Shown here piece after piece: positions 8,332 through 17,577 of a stretch of 50,760 nucleotides of DNA. Location of the stretch: NCBI GenBank assembly GCA_018700055.1, contig JABISL010000049.1:1-50760 (forward strand). The letters run 5' to 3'. The notes under the pieces are model-generated. The model saw nothing but the letters and a program-made list of their open reading frames with translations, was not told where the DNA came from and made no database searches. The translations under genes were made by a program, and so were the position numbers. Within the stretch, counting starts at the first letter, position 1. Every line of letters starts with the position of its first letter. The stretch comes from a bacterium. GTDB lineage: Bacteria > Margulisbacteria > Marinamargulisbacteria > UBA817 > JABISL01.

Positions 8332-9950
8332 CCTCTAGCGGCAATCATCAATCGACGTCCCATACCAAAGGCTTTGGGACTAATCTTAAGTATCGGTGGC
8401 GATTGTCGACGTTTATACTCTGTAACCTGAATTGTACGTACGACCCACTCCACAACTGAGGACTCATACCCTTTAGCCACAATCTCATCACTACCCAAAT
8501 GATCCTCTAGATAATGCTTCAGTATGCCATCCAGAACATCGTAGTCCGGCAAACTATCTTCATCTTTTTGATCCGGACGTAATTCCGCAGAAGGCGGCTT
8601 ATCTATCGAAGACTGTGGAATCAACGCTTCATTCCGATTGATCCAATTAGCCAACTCATAAACATCCCCTTTGTAGACATCCCCCAATACCGATAACGCC
8701 CCACACATATCGCCGTATAAGGTACAGTACCCCACGGACAGCTCACTCTTATTGCCGGTAGTAAGTAACAATGAGCCCCGTTTATTCGAAATCGCCATCA
8801 GAATAGTCCCTCTGATTCGGGCCTGTACGTTCTCTTCTGTAACATCCGGGGCCATCCCAGGAAACAATTGTGCGAACACGGGGTCATATTCAGCCATGAG
8901 GCCCGTGATTGTCACTTCTTGATAAGAGATCCCCAATTGATCCGCCAAAGCCTTAGCATCTGTCACACTGCCCTCTGAACTGTACTTCGACGGCATTGCA
9001 ACGCCACTAACATTGTCAGGGCCTAAGGCTTGAACAGCCAACGCCGCCGTCACCGCAGAGTCGATTCCACCCGATAATCCTAGAACGACTTTTTGAAACC
9101 CCGACTTAGTTACATAATCTCGGATTCCAAGAGATAAGGCATTCGCGATATCTTGGATTCGATTAATTTGCTCTATGCCAGGTCTATCAGAGTCCGCGCT
9201 GGATCTTATATCAATTGTCTCAACAGACGCCTCAAAAGCCTCACTCTGATGAACAACTTCCCCTGCCGCATCCAAAACTAAGCTACGCCCATCAAAAATC
9301 AATTCATCATTTGCACCAACCTGATTCACCATAACCACCGGATAAGCCAATCGTTTGGCCAGATCAGTAAACACCTTCTTACGAAACCCCGGTTTAGTCG
9401 CATCATAAGGAGAGGCCGATAAGTTAATCAACCCATCCAATGTAATCTGAGAAAACTCTGCTACTGGGTCTCTAGAATAATCACTACCACGATTTCCCCA
9501 AGCATCCTCACAAATTTGAATACCCCAAGTTTTTCCATCCATCTCAATCGTCGTTACAGACTCACCTGGAACGAAGTATCGGGCCTCATCAAACACATCA
9601 TAGTGTGGCAGCAAGATCTTTTTTGCGACTGATTGAATGCCCCCATCTCGAACAACTATTGCAGCATTATATAAACGGTCATTCTCCAAGTAAGGGGACC
9701 CTACAATCCCTGTCACCAGTGGATACTCTTTTGAAAAGGTAACAATCTCATCAACCCCATCCATCACTTGCGTTACAAATGACGGCCGATTCAATAAGTC
9801 TCTAGGCGGGTAGCCTGTCAAAACCAATTCAGGAAATACCACTAACGAAGAATTATCCGTAGCGGCTTGATCAAATCCAGACCGAATCAAGTTAATCGTC
9901 CCAGAAATGTCACCAATAATCGGATTTATCTGACTTAAAGTTATCTTCAT
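8328..9950 (-). CDS. nadE: Glutamine-dependent NAD+ synthetase
   Basis: Catalyses the last step of NAD+ synthesis, amidating nicotinic acid adenine dinucleotide with glutamine-derived ammonia. Residues 1 to about 250 form a nitrilase-type glutaminase with Glu (VFPELVLTGYPP), Lys (KKILLPHYDVF) and Cys (IQICEDAW). The C-terminal synthetase has the pyrophosphate loop LGLSGGIDSAVTAAL and the NKSEL segment. I prefer the ATG at 9950, which gives the typical N-terminus MKITLSQINP; an in-frame TTG lies 8 codons upstream. TATACT ends 8 nt before this ATG. The gene is divergent from the SNF2 gene. Confidence 0.95.
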   Translation of the reverse strand: MKITLSQINPIIGDISGTINLIRSGFDQAATDNSSLVVFPELVLTGYPPRDLLNRPSFVTQVMDGVDEIVTFSKEYPLVTGIVGSPYLENDRLYNAAIVVRDGGIQSVAKKILLPHYDVFDEARYFVPGESVTTIEMDGKTWGIQICEDAWGNRGSDYSRDPVAEFSQITLDGLINLSASPYDATKPGFRKKVFTDLAKRLAYPVVMVNQVGANDELIFDGRSLVLDAAGEVVHQSEAFEASVETIDIRSSADSDRPGIEQINRIQDIANALSLGIRDYVTKSGFQKVVLGLSGGIDSAVTAALAVQALGPDNVSGVAMPSKYSSEGSVTDAKALADQLGISYQEVTITGLMAEYDPVFAQLFPGMAPDVTEENVQARIRGTILMAISNKRGSLLLTTGNKSELSVGYCTLYGDMCGALSVLGDVYKGDVYELANWINRNEALIPQSSIDKPPSAELRPDQKDEDSLPDYDVLDGILKHYLEDHLGSDEIVAKGYESSVVEWVVRTIQVTEYKRRQSPPILKISPKAFGMGRRLMIAARG

Positions 9951-9958
9951 AGCCTCAT

Positions 9959-9964
9959 AGTATA
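9959..9964 (-). promoter_or_regulatory. -10 element of nadE
   Basis: Minus strand TATACT with 8 nt before the preferred ATG at 9950, leaving almost no leader. Confidence 0.35.
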
Positions 9965-10018
9965 TCCGGTCCAATAAAAACCGTCTCTCCCCCCTTTTCT
10001 CACGCCCCTAGTATCTGT

Positions 10019-10024
10019 TATAAT
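10019..10024 (+). promoter_or_regulatory. -10 element of the SNF2 gene
   Basis: TATAAT with 12 nt to the ATG at 10037. The predicted leader is only about 6 nt and contains no Shine-Dalgarno. Confidence 0.4.
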
Positions 10025-10036
10025 TCTGACTCAAAT

Positions 10037-12745
10037 ATGAACCGCTTAAGATACACACTTTCTATCTACTTTGATGCGAATAAGCGAATGGTCCCGGCTC
10101 TAACATGCACTTGGCATGGTGCACCGGTTAATTTGACAAGATCAGCCTTTCTTCTGTTTTTATACAAACATGAGGAAGACCTGAACACCAAAGACCAAGC
10201 CTTCTCGTATCGATTAGCCAAATACGTCCGAACTGCCCAAATAGGCAAGAAGGTTGTAAATGCCATCCCTGGGGATGATGACTTGGCATGGCTATTCGAA
10301 AACGCCTACGCCGATAACATTCGACTCTATTGGGATGCCAAACCAAAACCCCAACTAATCGAATGGAATAGCACTCTCCCTACTCAAGTCAGCTTACGAC
10401 GCGAAAAAAAGCATCTCATAGCAGAAATTTTAAATCATAAGGACTGGCAAACTAACCCACTATCTTGGATGGTTCTAAAAAAAGGCAAATTCGTCTTCTG
10501 TTTTAGCCACGGAAAGGTCCTAGTTAATCCATCCAAAGCCTTTATGAGCTTCATGGATCGATTCAACAAAGGGTCCAAGCTCAGCTTTTCGGAAGCTCAC
10601 TCCGTGCCATTTATTACACAGGTCTACAAAAAAAACCCATCCGTACTAAATTGGCTTATCGAAACAGACCTCAACACATTCTTACCTACTGAAGAACCCC
10701 CTAAACCCAAACTTATGCTGTTATACGAAGGGAATACGTTAATCCCCAAACTTTATTACATTTATGGAAATGAAGAAATCGAACCGCATACCGAAGAACG
10801 AACAATCAAAGACAAGCAAACTGGTCGTCTTCATCAACGTCTCTCAGAAATGGAAGAAATCTATCAAAACGATTTAATGGAATTGTTTCATGACAACAAC
10901 CTCCCTTTTCTGCTCCAAAGCCCAGGTGACATTGCCAAGTTCTTAGATCAAATTGTGCCACTTCTCAAAAACCGAGATTGGAAAATCGAATCGCATGTCT
11001 CTGAAGACTTTACCGTCCTCCCAGACGAGCTCGACTTAGACTTCAACATATCCAGCTCTAACCAAAACTGGTTTGAATTTGACCAAGGACTTAGCCTCGA
11101 AGGGCAAGCAATGTCTTATCCAGAACTGGCGCGACTTTTGGTAGAGAACCAAGGATATGTCAAAACAGACAAAGGATTCCTCAAGGTCACTGACTCCTCT
11201 CAAAAAGCCTTAGAAATGCTAGGAAGCGCGGGTGCATTCAGACCTGGAAGCAAGTTCAGCAAACTGGATCTGATGCCCATTATTCAAGAGTTATCCGTAA
11301 ACGGGTCAGACAAAGAAAGTGAAACACTAATCCATGACTTCCAAGATATTCATAAAGGAACCCCTGATCTAGATGAGAACTTCACTTCGAAACTCAGAGA
11401 CTATCAGTTCTATGGCGTAAACTGGATGGACTTCTTATATAAGAATCAGTTTGGCGGAATATTAGCGGATGATATGGGATTGGGAAAAACGGTTCAATCA
11501 CTCGCATTAACCAGTATTCATGACAACAAGCTACCAACGCTTATCATTGGTCCGACTAATGTCCTTTATAACTGGCAAAAAGAGATTAATTTCTGGACTC
11601 CAGGCAAAACATCCATGATCTATGCTGGTGGAAACCGCCACAAACTATTAAAAGATCTACCCAAAACAGATTTCATCATTACAACATACGGGGTACTCAA
11701 AAACGATATTGAACTCCTAAACGCGATCCCCTTCAACTGCATTATTGTTGATGAAGCCCAACATATCAAAAATCCAAAAACCCAGGTATCAAAGGCAATC
11801 AAACAGCTCCAAGGCAAATTTAAGCTCGCCTTATCTGGAACGCCAATTGAAAACTACCTTCAAGACATATGGAATATTATGGACTTCGTACTCCCTAACT
11901 TCTTAGGTACGCTAAAAGAGTTTGAGGTCTTATCTAAGGATGACGGGGGCCGTAAACGAATCAAAGACAAAGTCAGGCCATTTATTCTACGTCGTGAAAA
12001 ACGTGAGGTATTAGACTCGCTTCCAGAGAAGACTGAAATGATTCTCAAGTGTCCTATGGGAACCAAGCAAATGGAGCTCTACAAAAGTGTATTGGCTGCG
12101 GCGAAACAAGGCATCCAAAGTATGGATGGCAAAAGAGATCGACTTCATGTTCTCACAGCACTACTCAAGCTTCGTCAGGTCTGTCTGCATCCTGGAATTG
12201 TTAAAGAGTTCCAAAACCCCAATTTAGAATCCGCTAAATTCGAGTTGGTCAAAGATAAAATCATGCAGTTAAGCCAAGAGAATCATAAAGTGGTCATCTT
12301 CAGTCAGTTCACTGAGATGCTCGACATCCTTGAAAATTGGATTAATGAGAAAAAGATCTACTCCGAGAGAATTGATGGAACTGTCTCTGCTTCCAAACGG
12401 CAGGAACGAATTGATCGGTTCCAAGAAACCGACAAAGCAGGGGTATTTATGTTATCTCTTAAGGCAGGTGGCGTAGGAATTAACCTTACGGCAGCCAGTT
12501 ACGTCATCCATATGGATCCTTGGTGGAACCCAGCTATCGAATCGCAAGCCACCGATCGAGTACATCGTATGGGCCAAAAGAATAAGGTTATGGTCTACAA
12601 GCTCATTACGGAAGGCACAATCGAAGAAAAAATTCAGACCCTTCAAGAACAAAAGAAGCAACTCATCGCAGAGATCATCGACATCGACTCTGCCGAAGGC
12701 AAGTCCCTCGACTTCTCTGACATCAAAGAACTACTGTCTGTTTAA
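10037..12745 (+). CDS. SNF2-family DNA-dependent ATPase
   Basis: Large SNF2/Rad54-like motor (902 residues) expected to translocate on DNA and remodel bound proteins such as RNA polymerase. The N-terminal half (about residues 1-440) resembles the specificity region of bacterial SNF2 proteins but has no motif I can name. The ATPase has LRDYQFYGVNWM, ADDMGLGKTVQSL (Walker A), VDEAQHIKNP (DEAQ box), LSGTPIEN, IFSQFTEMLDIL and GGVGINLTAASYVIHMDPWWNP followed by DRVHRMGQ (motifs V-VI). It is divergent from nadE and convergent with the 12755 gene. The specific target cannot be inferred. Confidence 0.92.
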   Translation: MNRLRYTLSIYFDANKRMVPALTCTWHGAPVNLTRSAFLLFLYKHEEDLNTKDQAFSYRLAKYVRTAQIGKKVVNAIPGDDDLAWLFENAYADNIRLYWDAKPKPQLIEWNSTLPTQVSLRREKKHLIAEILNHKDWQTNPLSWMVLKKGKFVFCFSHGKVLVNPSKAFMSFMDRFNKGSKLSFSEAHSVPFITQVYKKNPSVLNWLIETDLNTFLPTEEPPKPKLMLLYEGNTLIPKLYYIYGNEEIEPHTEERTIKDKQTGRLHQRLSEMEEIYQNDLMELFHDNNLPFLLQSPGDIAKFLDQIVPLLKNRDWKIESHVSEDFTVLPDELDLDFNISSSNQNWFEFDQGLSLEGQAMSYPELARLLVENQGYVKTDKGFLKVTDSSQKALEMLGSAGAFRPGSKFSKLDLMPIIQELSVNGSDKESETLIHDFQDIHKGTPDLDENFTSKLRDYQFYGVNWMDFLYKNQFGGILADDMGLGKTVQSLALTSIHDNKLPTLIIGPTNVLYNWQKEINFWTPGKTSMIYAGGNRHKLLKDLPKTDFIITTYGVLKNDIELLNAIPFNCIIVDEAQHIKNPKTQVSKAIKQLQGKFKLALSGTPIENYLQDIWNIMDFVLPNFLGTLKEFEVLSKDDGGRKRIKDKVRPFILRREKREVLDSLPEKTEMILKCPMGTKQMELYKSVLAAAKQGIQSMDGKRDRLHVLTALLKLRQVCLHPGIVKEFQNPNLESAKFELVKDKIMQLSQENHKVVIFSQFTEMLDILENWINEKKIYSERIDGTVSASKRQERIDRFQETDKAGVFMLSLKAGGVGINLTAASYVIHMDPWWNPAIESQATDRVHRMGQKNKVMVYKLITEGTIEEKIQTLQEQKKQLIAEIIDIDSAEGKSLDFSDIKELLSV

Positions 12746-12754
12746 TATATCTAC

Positions 12755-13381
12755 TTAAGTTCCACCAACATAAGGCATCGTAGATTCAGGTCGACTCAAC
12801 CTTGGATTTTCCCATTTATAGGCATTACTATAAAATCGATTGGGGGAGTTCGTAACATACCAGCTTCGATCTGACGTCTCATCCAAATAGATCTGATTGG
12901 GGTTCAACGATTCCAACCCTCTTTCATTCCCATATCCTGTGTCGACAAGAAACTTATCCAATCCTGCAAAGTCATAGGCCCTAAAGTCGCCAACTCTAGA
13001 AAAAATACTATAGTCTTTAACCGTCTTAATTCCGTTAGCTAACTCATTTGTAGTATCAAAGTCACCGACATGACGTGTCCAGCCGTCAATTAATCTCATT
13101 CCAGACGCCAATTGCAATTCATTGTGACCGGTTGACTCATTAAGTCTTCTTTCAAATCTACCTACTTCAACAGTTCCATTTGGTTGCGTTCTGAATCCAA
13201 ATTCAGCGGTACATCTTAAGGTTGATGTATCCATAAACAACTTACTTGATGGCACCTCTTTTTTCTGAGTGTCACCATTAAGGCGATTTTCCTTATCAAG
13301 TGACGTATTTTTAGACGGCATCGGCGGAAATTCTTTATTGTAAGTTGCTGACGTTTGGGAAAAACTTGTGTTACTAATCAT
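12755..13381 (-). CDS. Hypothetical protein, 208 aa, effector-like context
   Basis: Unrecognised soluble protein. The ATG at 13381 is chosen because AGGAG precedes it with 8 nt spacing; an upstream in-frame start has none. Residues 1-50 are polar and look disordered. The remainder is rich in aromatic residues, Asn and Gly, with no signal peptide or membrane span. Its upstream region (13451-13467) carries the AT-rich box found before the accessory genes at 27-40 kb, linking it to that set. The 3' end faces the SNF2 gene with a 9 nt gap. Confidence 0.65.
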   Translation of the reverse strand: MISNTSFSQTSATYNKEFPPMPSKNTSLDKENRLNGDTQKKEVPSSKLFMDTSTLRCTAEFGFRTQPNGTVEVGRFERRLNESTGHNELQLASGMRLIDGWTRHVGDFDTTNELANGIKTVKDYSIFSRVGDFRAYDFAGLDKFLVDTGYGNERGLESLNPNQIYLDETSDRSWYVTNSPNRFYSNAYKWENPRLSRPESTMPYVGGT

Positions 13382-13450
13382 TTGTATTACTCCTAAAAAT
13401 GTCTTTTCTGACAAGGTCTTAAAAATATCGTAATGAGCACCCCCATAATT

Positions 13451-13467
13451 TCATTTCATTTAATTCG
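13451..13467 (-). promoter_or_regulatory. Accessory-gene AT box (12755-13381 gene)
   Basis: On the minus strand this reads CGAATTAAATGAAATGA, about 70 nt upstream of the 13381 start. It closely matches the boxes at 27713 and 30512. Confidence 0.4.
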
Positions 13468-13496
13468 TCATCATTCCCGTACACGCTTCTATCTAA

Positions 13497-13502
13497 TATA
13501 AT
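13497..13502 (+). promoter_or_regulatory. -10 element of ggt (leaderless type)
   Basis: Perfect TATAAT ending exactly 6 nt before the ATG at 13509. There is no Shine-Dalgarno in the intervening bases. Confidence 0.5.
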
Positions 13503-13508
13503 ATCTCC

Positions 13509-15242
13509 ATGATATTCAAATACCTGTCCATCACCCTTATTACCATTACTACACTCACATCTACTCTATCTGCAACCCCAATTCAAGGATCCCTATCTAG
13601 ATTTCACCCCGTTACGTCTCAATACGGGATGGTTGCATCCCAAGAAGCTATAGCCTCACAGGAAGGCCTGAAAGTCTTGCAAGAAGGTGGAAATGCAATA
13701 GATGCAGCAGTCACAGTGGGGTTTGTATTGGCAGTGACATTGCCAAGAGCAGGCAATCTCGGTGGCGGCGGATTCATGCTGGTTCATATTGCTAGCGAGA
13801 ACAAAACGATCGCACTAGACTATCGAGAGGTCGCCCCACTACAATCCCAAAGAAACATGTATCTCTCAGAGACGAGAGAGTTTGATCCCTATCAATCCCG
13901 ATTTACTTATAAGGCAGCTGGCGTCCCTGGAACGGTTGCTGGATTATTCATGGCCTTGGATAAATACGGCACCATATCTCACAAACGTGCCCTTGCCCCT
14001 GCTCTAAGCTTAGCCAAAAAGGGAATCACTGTTACCCCTTCTCTCCACAAATCCTTGGTACGTGCTAAAAAGCACCTTGGAAATGATACTGCTTCTAAAA
14101 AAGTCTTCTATCCCGAGGGAGCTATTCCTAAAGTAGGTAGCCTACTCAAACAAACCGACTTGGCATGGTCACTCCAAGAACTAATTACCCACAAAGATCA
14201 CGCCTTTTATCGAGGATCAATCGGCAAAAAACTAATCGCTGCAATGGAATCCAATAAAGGAATCATGGAACAACGAGACCTCAACCTATACAAACCCAAA
14301 CTCAGAGCCCCCATAAAAGGCGTCTATCGAGGACACACCATACTCAGCATGCCTAGCCCCAGTTCAGGCGGAACACTCCTGGTTCAAATGTTAAATATAC
14401 TCACCCCCTACCCAATTCAAGACTGGGGACATAACTCTTCTAAGACGATGCATGTGATGGCAGAGACCATGAAAATAGCCTATGCAGATCGAGCTCAGTA
14501 TCTAGGCGATCCTGATTACAGCAACATTCCTGAAAAAGGACTCACTAGTCATGCCTATGCAAGTGTCCGACGCAAACTTATTAACCCAAGAAAAACGACC
14601 CCAAGCAAAACAATCCAACATGGTCTACCATATCCCTATGAAAGCAATGAAACCACCCACTTCAGCATCGTTGATCAATGGGGAAATGCCGTATCGAACA
14701 CTTATACACTTAACTTCAGCTATGGATCCGGAAAGATGATTCCAGGAACTGGAATACTTCTCAATAATGAAATGGATGATTTTAGTGCTAAACCAGGAGA
14801 GCCCAACGCCTATGGTCTCATTGGCGGACGCGTAAATGAAATCGCCCCTCGCAAACGAATGCTCTCTTCAATGACACCAACCATCGTAATGAAGAACGAT
14901 GAGGTCTTCTTGGTCACCGGAACTCCCGGAGGCAGTCGTATTATCACTACCACGCTCCAAATCATCATGAACATCATTGATCACAAGATGAACGTCGCAG
15001 AAGCCACTGCATCCCCCCGATTCCATCACCAATGGTTGCCTGATGAACTCCGTATCGAATCTGGGTTCAATCCTGACACTCTGGAATTATTAAAACAGAA
15101 GGGACACTCCCCCGTCCTCAAGCAGGCAATGGGAAGCACTCAAAGTATCATACGTCGACTGAACCCCACGTCCAAAACGGGGGTTACATTAAGCGGCGCC
15201 TCCGATCCACGTAAATCCGGGTCCCTTACGATCGGGCACTAA
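13509..15242 (+). CDS. ggt: Gamma-glutamyltransferase, secreted
   Basis: Ntn-hydrolase that cleaves or transfers the gamma-glutamyl group of glutathione and related peptides (577 residues, normal length). An N-terminal hydrophobic signal (residues 1-22, ending near LSA) predicts export to the periplasm. Family motifs are NAIDAAVTVGFVLAVT, GGGGFMLVH, LDYREVAP and PSSGGTLLVQML. The autoprocessing nucleophile is the second Thr of NETTHFSIVDQWGNAVS, giving large and small subunits. TPGGSRIITT near the C-terminus is also typical. It is monocistronic, with a perfect -10 element 6 nt before the ATG. Confidence 0.94.
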   Translation: MIFKYLSITLITITTLTSTLSATPIQGSLSRFHPVTSQYGMVASQEAIASQEGLKVLQEGGNAIDAAVTVGFVLAVTLPRAGNLGGGGFMLVHIASENKTIALDYREVAPLQSQRNMYLSETREFDPYQSRFTYKAAGVPGTVAGLFMALDKYGTISHKRALAPALSLAKKGITVTPSLHKSLVRAKKHLGNDTASKKVFYPEGAIPKVGSLLKQTDLAWSLQELITHKDHAFYRGSIGKKLIAAMESNKGIMEQRDLNLYKPKLRAPIKGVYRGHTILSMPSPSSGGTLLVQMLNILTPYPIQDWGHNSSKTMHVMAETMKIAYADRAQYLGDPDYSNIPEKGLTSHAYASVRRKLINPRKTTPSKTIQHGLPYPYESNETTHFSIVDQWGNAVSNTYTLNFSYGSGKMIPGTGILLNNEMDDFSAKPGEPNAYGLIGGRVNEIAPRKRMLSSMTPTIVMKNDEVFLVTGTPGGSRIITTTLQIIMNIIDHKMNVAEATASPRFHHQWLPDELRIESGFNPDTLELLKQKGHSPVLKQAMGSTQSIIRRLNPTSKTGVTLSGASDPRKSGSLTIGH

Positions 15243-15304
15243 ATACACTCCTAGTCGCATCCCCCCTTTTTTATGATGTTGAGCCTGTCGTCCCCACTCA
15301 GACT

Positions 15305-15366
15305 CAACACCTAGATTATTCATCCATGACGGAGTAAAATCAATAGCACTTTAGACCTATTTTCAA
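15305..15366 (+). repeat. Duplicated regulatory region, copy 1
   Basis: Shares CAACACCTAGATTATTCAT, then GGAGTAAAATCAATAG, ACTTTAGACC and ATTTT with the region upstream of the second paralogue at 16836-16896. It lies just before the LuxR-type gene at 15385 and probably contains its promoter and an operator. Confidence 0.6.
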
Positions 15367-15384
15367 GAAAGACAACTAGCCCAA

Positions 15385-15987
15385 ATGAGCCACATAGCCA
15401 CAAATCAACGAAATGCAATGATTACTGCCTTAATCGCATGTATCATCAATGTCATTTCGGTGGGACTCATTCTTAACTGCCTCTACTATGGATTAATCCT
15501 AATTCACCGGGGAACCCCCCCAATTAATTCATATCACTTTTTCGAATCACTCGCTCATGTCCTCGGCCCCATTATCTGTATGATCATGGGAGGCATTGTC
15601 ACCTACAGAGAGTTTCGAAAACATCCCAAAATGCCACCCACTCATGGGATATCCATTTGGATTTGGATCACGGTTTATGTTCACATCGCGCATGCATATC
15701 TAAGTCCACCTTCTCAGTTTTCATATTTAGCAAGAACAGTCATTTTTATTGGTATCGGCCTATCTGTGGCGCTTAGCATTTACTTAGCCCAAAGAAAAAA
15801 CAAATGCCGTCCCTTCGGACTCAGCCAACGAGAATTGGAAATCGCCAAGCACGTAAAAGAAGGGCTCAGCAACAAGGTAATCGCCGACACACTCTTCATT
15901 AGTGAATACACCGTCAAAAACCACCTCAAAAACATCTTCCAAAAAACCGGCGCCTCCAACCGTACGGAATTATCTCAGCAAATCTAA
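15385..15987 (+). CDS. Membrane-anchored LuxR-type transcription regulator, paralogue 1
   Basis: Predicted regulator of 200 residues. Residues 1-135 form about four hydrophobic segments (for example ALIACIINVISVGLILNCLY and a Gly-rich one near 70). A basic linker (AQRKNKCRP) leads to a C-terminal LuxR/GerE helix-turn-helix: LSQRELEIAKHVKEGLSNK, then IADTLFISEYTVKNHLKNIF and KTGASNRTEL. No receiver or autoinducer domain is present, so the membrane part may sense the signal. It is about 70% identical by eye to the protein at 16916, and the upstream regions are also duplicated. Confidence 0.82.
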   Translation: MSHIATNQRNAMITALIACIINVISVGLILNCLYYGLILIHRGTPPINSYHFFESLAHVLGPIICMIMGGIVTYREFRKHPKMPPTHGISIWIWITVYVHIAHAYLSPPSQFSYLARTVIFIGIGLSVALSIYLAQRKNKCRPFGLSQRELEIAKHVKEGLSNKVIADTLFISEYTVKNHLKNIFQKTGASNRTELSQQI

Positions 15988-16036
15988 AAAAAAGTCACTC
16001 CACTTCTCTGCGTTTCCGGATCTCTATCAAATACAA

Positions 16037-16810
16037 CTAGAAGTTACCACCCATACCGATTGATACATACGACCCAGTAAAATCTAACGAAGTCTCTTCA
16101 TCGGCAACACCGGCCCGTTCCAAATCTTCAATTTTGGATCCAAAATATCCGGCCTTACTACCCACATACCAAGTCGGGGTTAGTCGATAACGCATATCTA
16201 TTCCAACCATTATGGCTGGGGTCATTGCCTTAAATCGACTTACCGAAGATCCAGTAAACTGTTCATTCGTTATTGTCTTATCGTATCCCCCATGAAGTAC
16301 GCCTACACCAAGATCTATATCCATGATCCAACGATCTGTGATCACTGCCTTATACTTGACTGCCGCCATCTGAAACGATCCCCACACATCATAGTGATGA
16401 TAATCATCCCCCACTTTCTCAGCAGATCCACCGCCCATGCCACCAAATAATCCACCAAGCGCCCAACGATCATCCAACGAAATCATAAATCCACCTGCAC
16501 CACCATAAAGAACGTTGATATTTCCTGCCTGGGAGGAATTATCCGCATTTACGCCCGATACATTGGGGAAAAATGCAAAAAATCCGCCACCACCGCCCCA
16601 GCTCCAACCTTTTACATAACCGGTATCAATTGCACTCGCCTCACCCGTTTGCTTCCAAGATTGAATCACTTCATTAAATTCATCTATTGATAATGATTTG
16701 AGATGATCAATCGTTTCCTGTTTTGTCCCCGCCAACACCACTGTGCTCATCAAAACACTCAGTCCAATAATTGTCCCCATCATGAATCGTCTTACTGTTT
16801 TTTTTCTCAT
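16037..16810 (-). CDS. Small outer-membrane beta-barrel protein
   Basis: Predicted barrel of 257 residues. The ATG at 16810 follows AGGAG with 6 nt spacing; the in-frame codon two positions earlier is a TTG. A signal peptide (basic start, hydrophobic core, cleavage near VLAGT) precedes a Gly- and aromatic-rich region with alternating strands. The chain ends in GNF with terminal Phe, a barrel assembly signal. No specific family could be named. It lies between, and is transcribed against, the two LuxR-type paralogues, so it may be their target. Confidence 0.7.
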   Translation of the reverse strand: MRKKTVRRFMMGTIIGLSVLMSTVVLAGTKQETIDHLKSLSIDEFNEVIQSWKQTGEASAIDTGYVKGWSWGGGGGFFAFFPNVSGVNADNSSQAGNINVLYGGAGGFMISLDDRWALGGLFGGMGGGSAEKVGDDYHHYDVWGSFQMAAVKYKAVITDRWIMDIDLGVGVLHGGYDKTITNEQFTGSSVSRFKAMTPAIMVGIDMRYRLTPTWYVGSKAGYFGSKIEDLERAGVADEETSLDFTGSYVSIGMGGNF

Positions 16811-16835
16811 ATCCAACTCCTAAATATATTATTGC

Positions 16836-16896
16836 CAACACCTAGATTATTCATTGGGGAAGGAGTAAAATCAATAGTACTTTAGACCCATTTTTC
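16836..16896 (+). repeat. Duplicated regulatory region, copy 2
   Basis: Second copy of the segment at 15305-15366 with only a few substitutions in the core. Being within the 105 nt between the divergent barrel gene and the second LuxR-type gene, it could control both. Confidence 0.6.
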
Positions 16897-16915
16897 AGAA
16901 AATTCACTAGTCCTT

Positions 16916-17518
16916 ATGACCCAATTACCCACAAACCAACGCAGCGCCATGATCACAGCTTTTATTGTCTGTGTTCTGAATGTCTTATTAGTAGGCTTAA
17001 TTTTAAACTGTCTATATTTCGGACTAGCGTTCATCCACAGAGGCGCACCACCAGTAGAGACACTCTTCTTTTATAAAACCTTTCCCCATGTTCTAGGTCC
17101 AATCATTTGCATTCTTCTTAGTGGATTCTTCTCCTACAGAGACTTTCGAAAACATCCCTCTAGACCAAACATTCATGGTGTATCCATATGGGTTTGGGTC
17201 ACAATCTATGTTCACATGGCATATACATACTTAGGCCAAGCTGCCAGGTTCACGACACTCGCATGGCTGGCAACAGCGATTGGGCTAGGAGGATCCATCG
17301 CAATGGGAATCCACTTAGCCCAAAGGAAAAACAAACGCCGTCCCTTCGGACTCAGCCAACGCGAACTGGAAATCGCCAAGCACGTAAAAGAAGGGCTAAG
17401 TAACAAGGCCATCGCCGACACGCTATTCATTAGCCAATCCACCGTCAAAAACCACCTCAAAAACATCTTCCAGAAAACCGGCGCCACCAACCGCACCGAA
17501 TTATCACGACAAATTTAA
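16916..17518 (+). CDS. Membrane-anchored LuxR-type transcription regulator, paralogue 2
   Basis: Same length (200 residues) and plan as the protein at 15385: four hydrophobic segments, basic linker AQRKNKRRP, then the GerE-type helix-turn-helix LSQRELEIAKHVKEGLSNK and IADTLFISQSTVKNHLKNIF. The DNA-binding domains are nearly identical, including at the nucleotide level, so both probably recognise the same sites. The membrane halves differ more and may read different cues. The ATG at 16916 has no clear Shine-Dalgarno. It is convergent with pyrG; a structured element fills the gap. Confidence 0.82.
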   Translation: MTQLPTNQRSAMITAFIVCVLNVLLVGLILNCLYFGLAFIHRGAPPVETLFFYKTFPHVLGPIICILLSGFFSYRDFRKHPSRPNIHGVSIWVWVTIYVHMAYTYLGQAARFTTLAWLATAIGLGGSIAMGIHLAQRKNKRRPFGLSQRELEIAKHVKEGLSNKAIADTLFISQSTVKNHLKNIFQKTGATNRTELSRQI

Positions 17519-17577
17519 ACTAGCCTAAAAATATAGAATAAAAAATTAGGAGCCCCTCCCCGCTACCTTTTCTTACC

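Noticed and set aside
16037-17518. Composite transposon formed by the duplicated LuxR-type genes
   Set aside because: The copies are direct paralogous genes with no transposase or terminal inverted repeats; tandem duplication explains them better.
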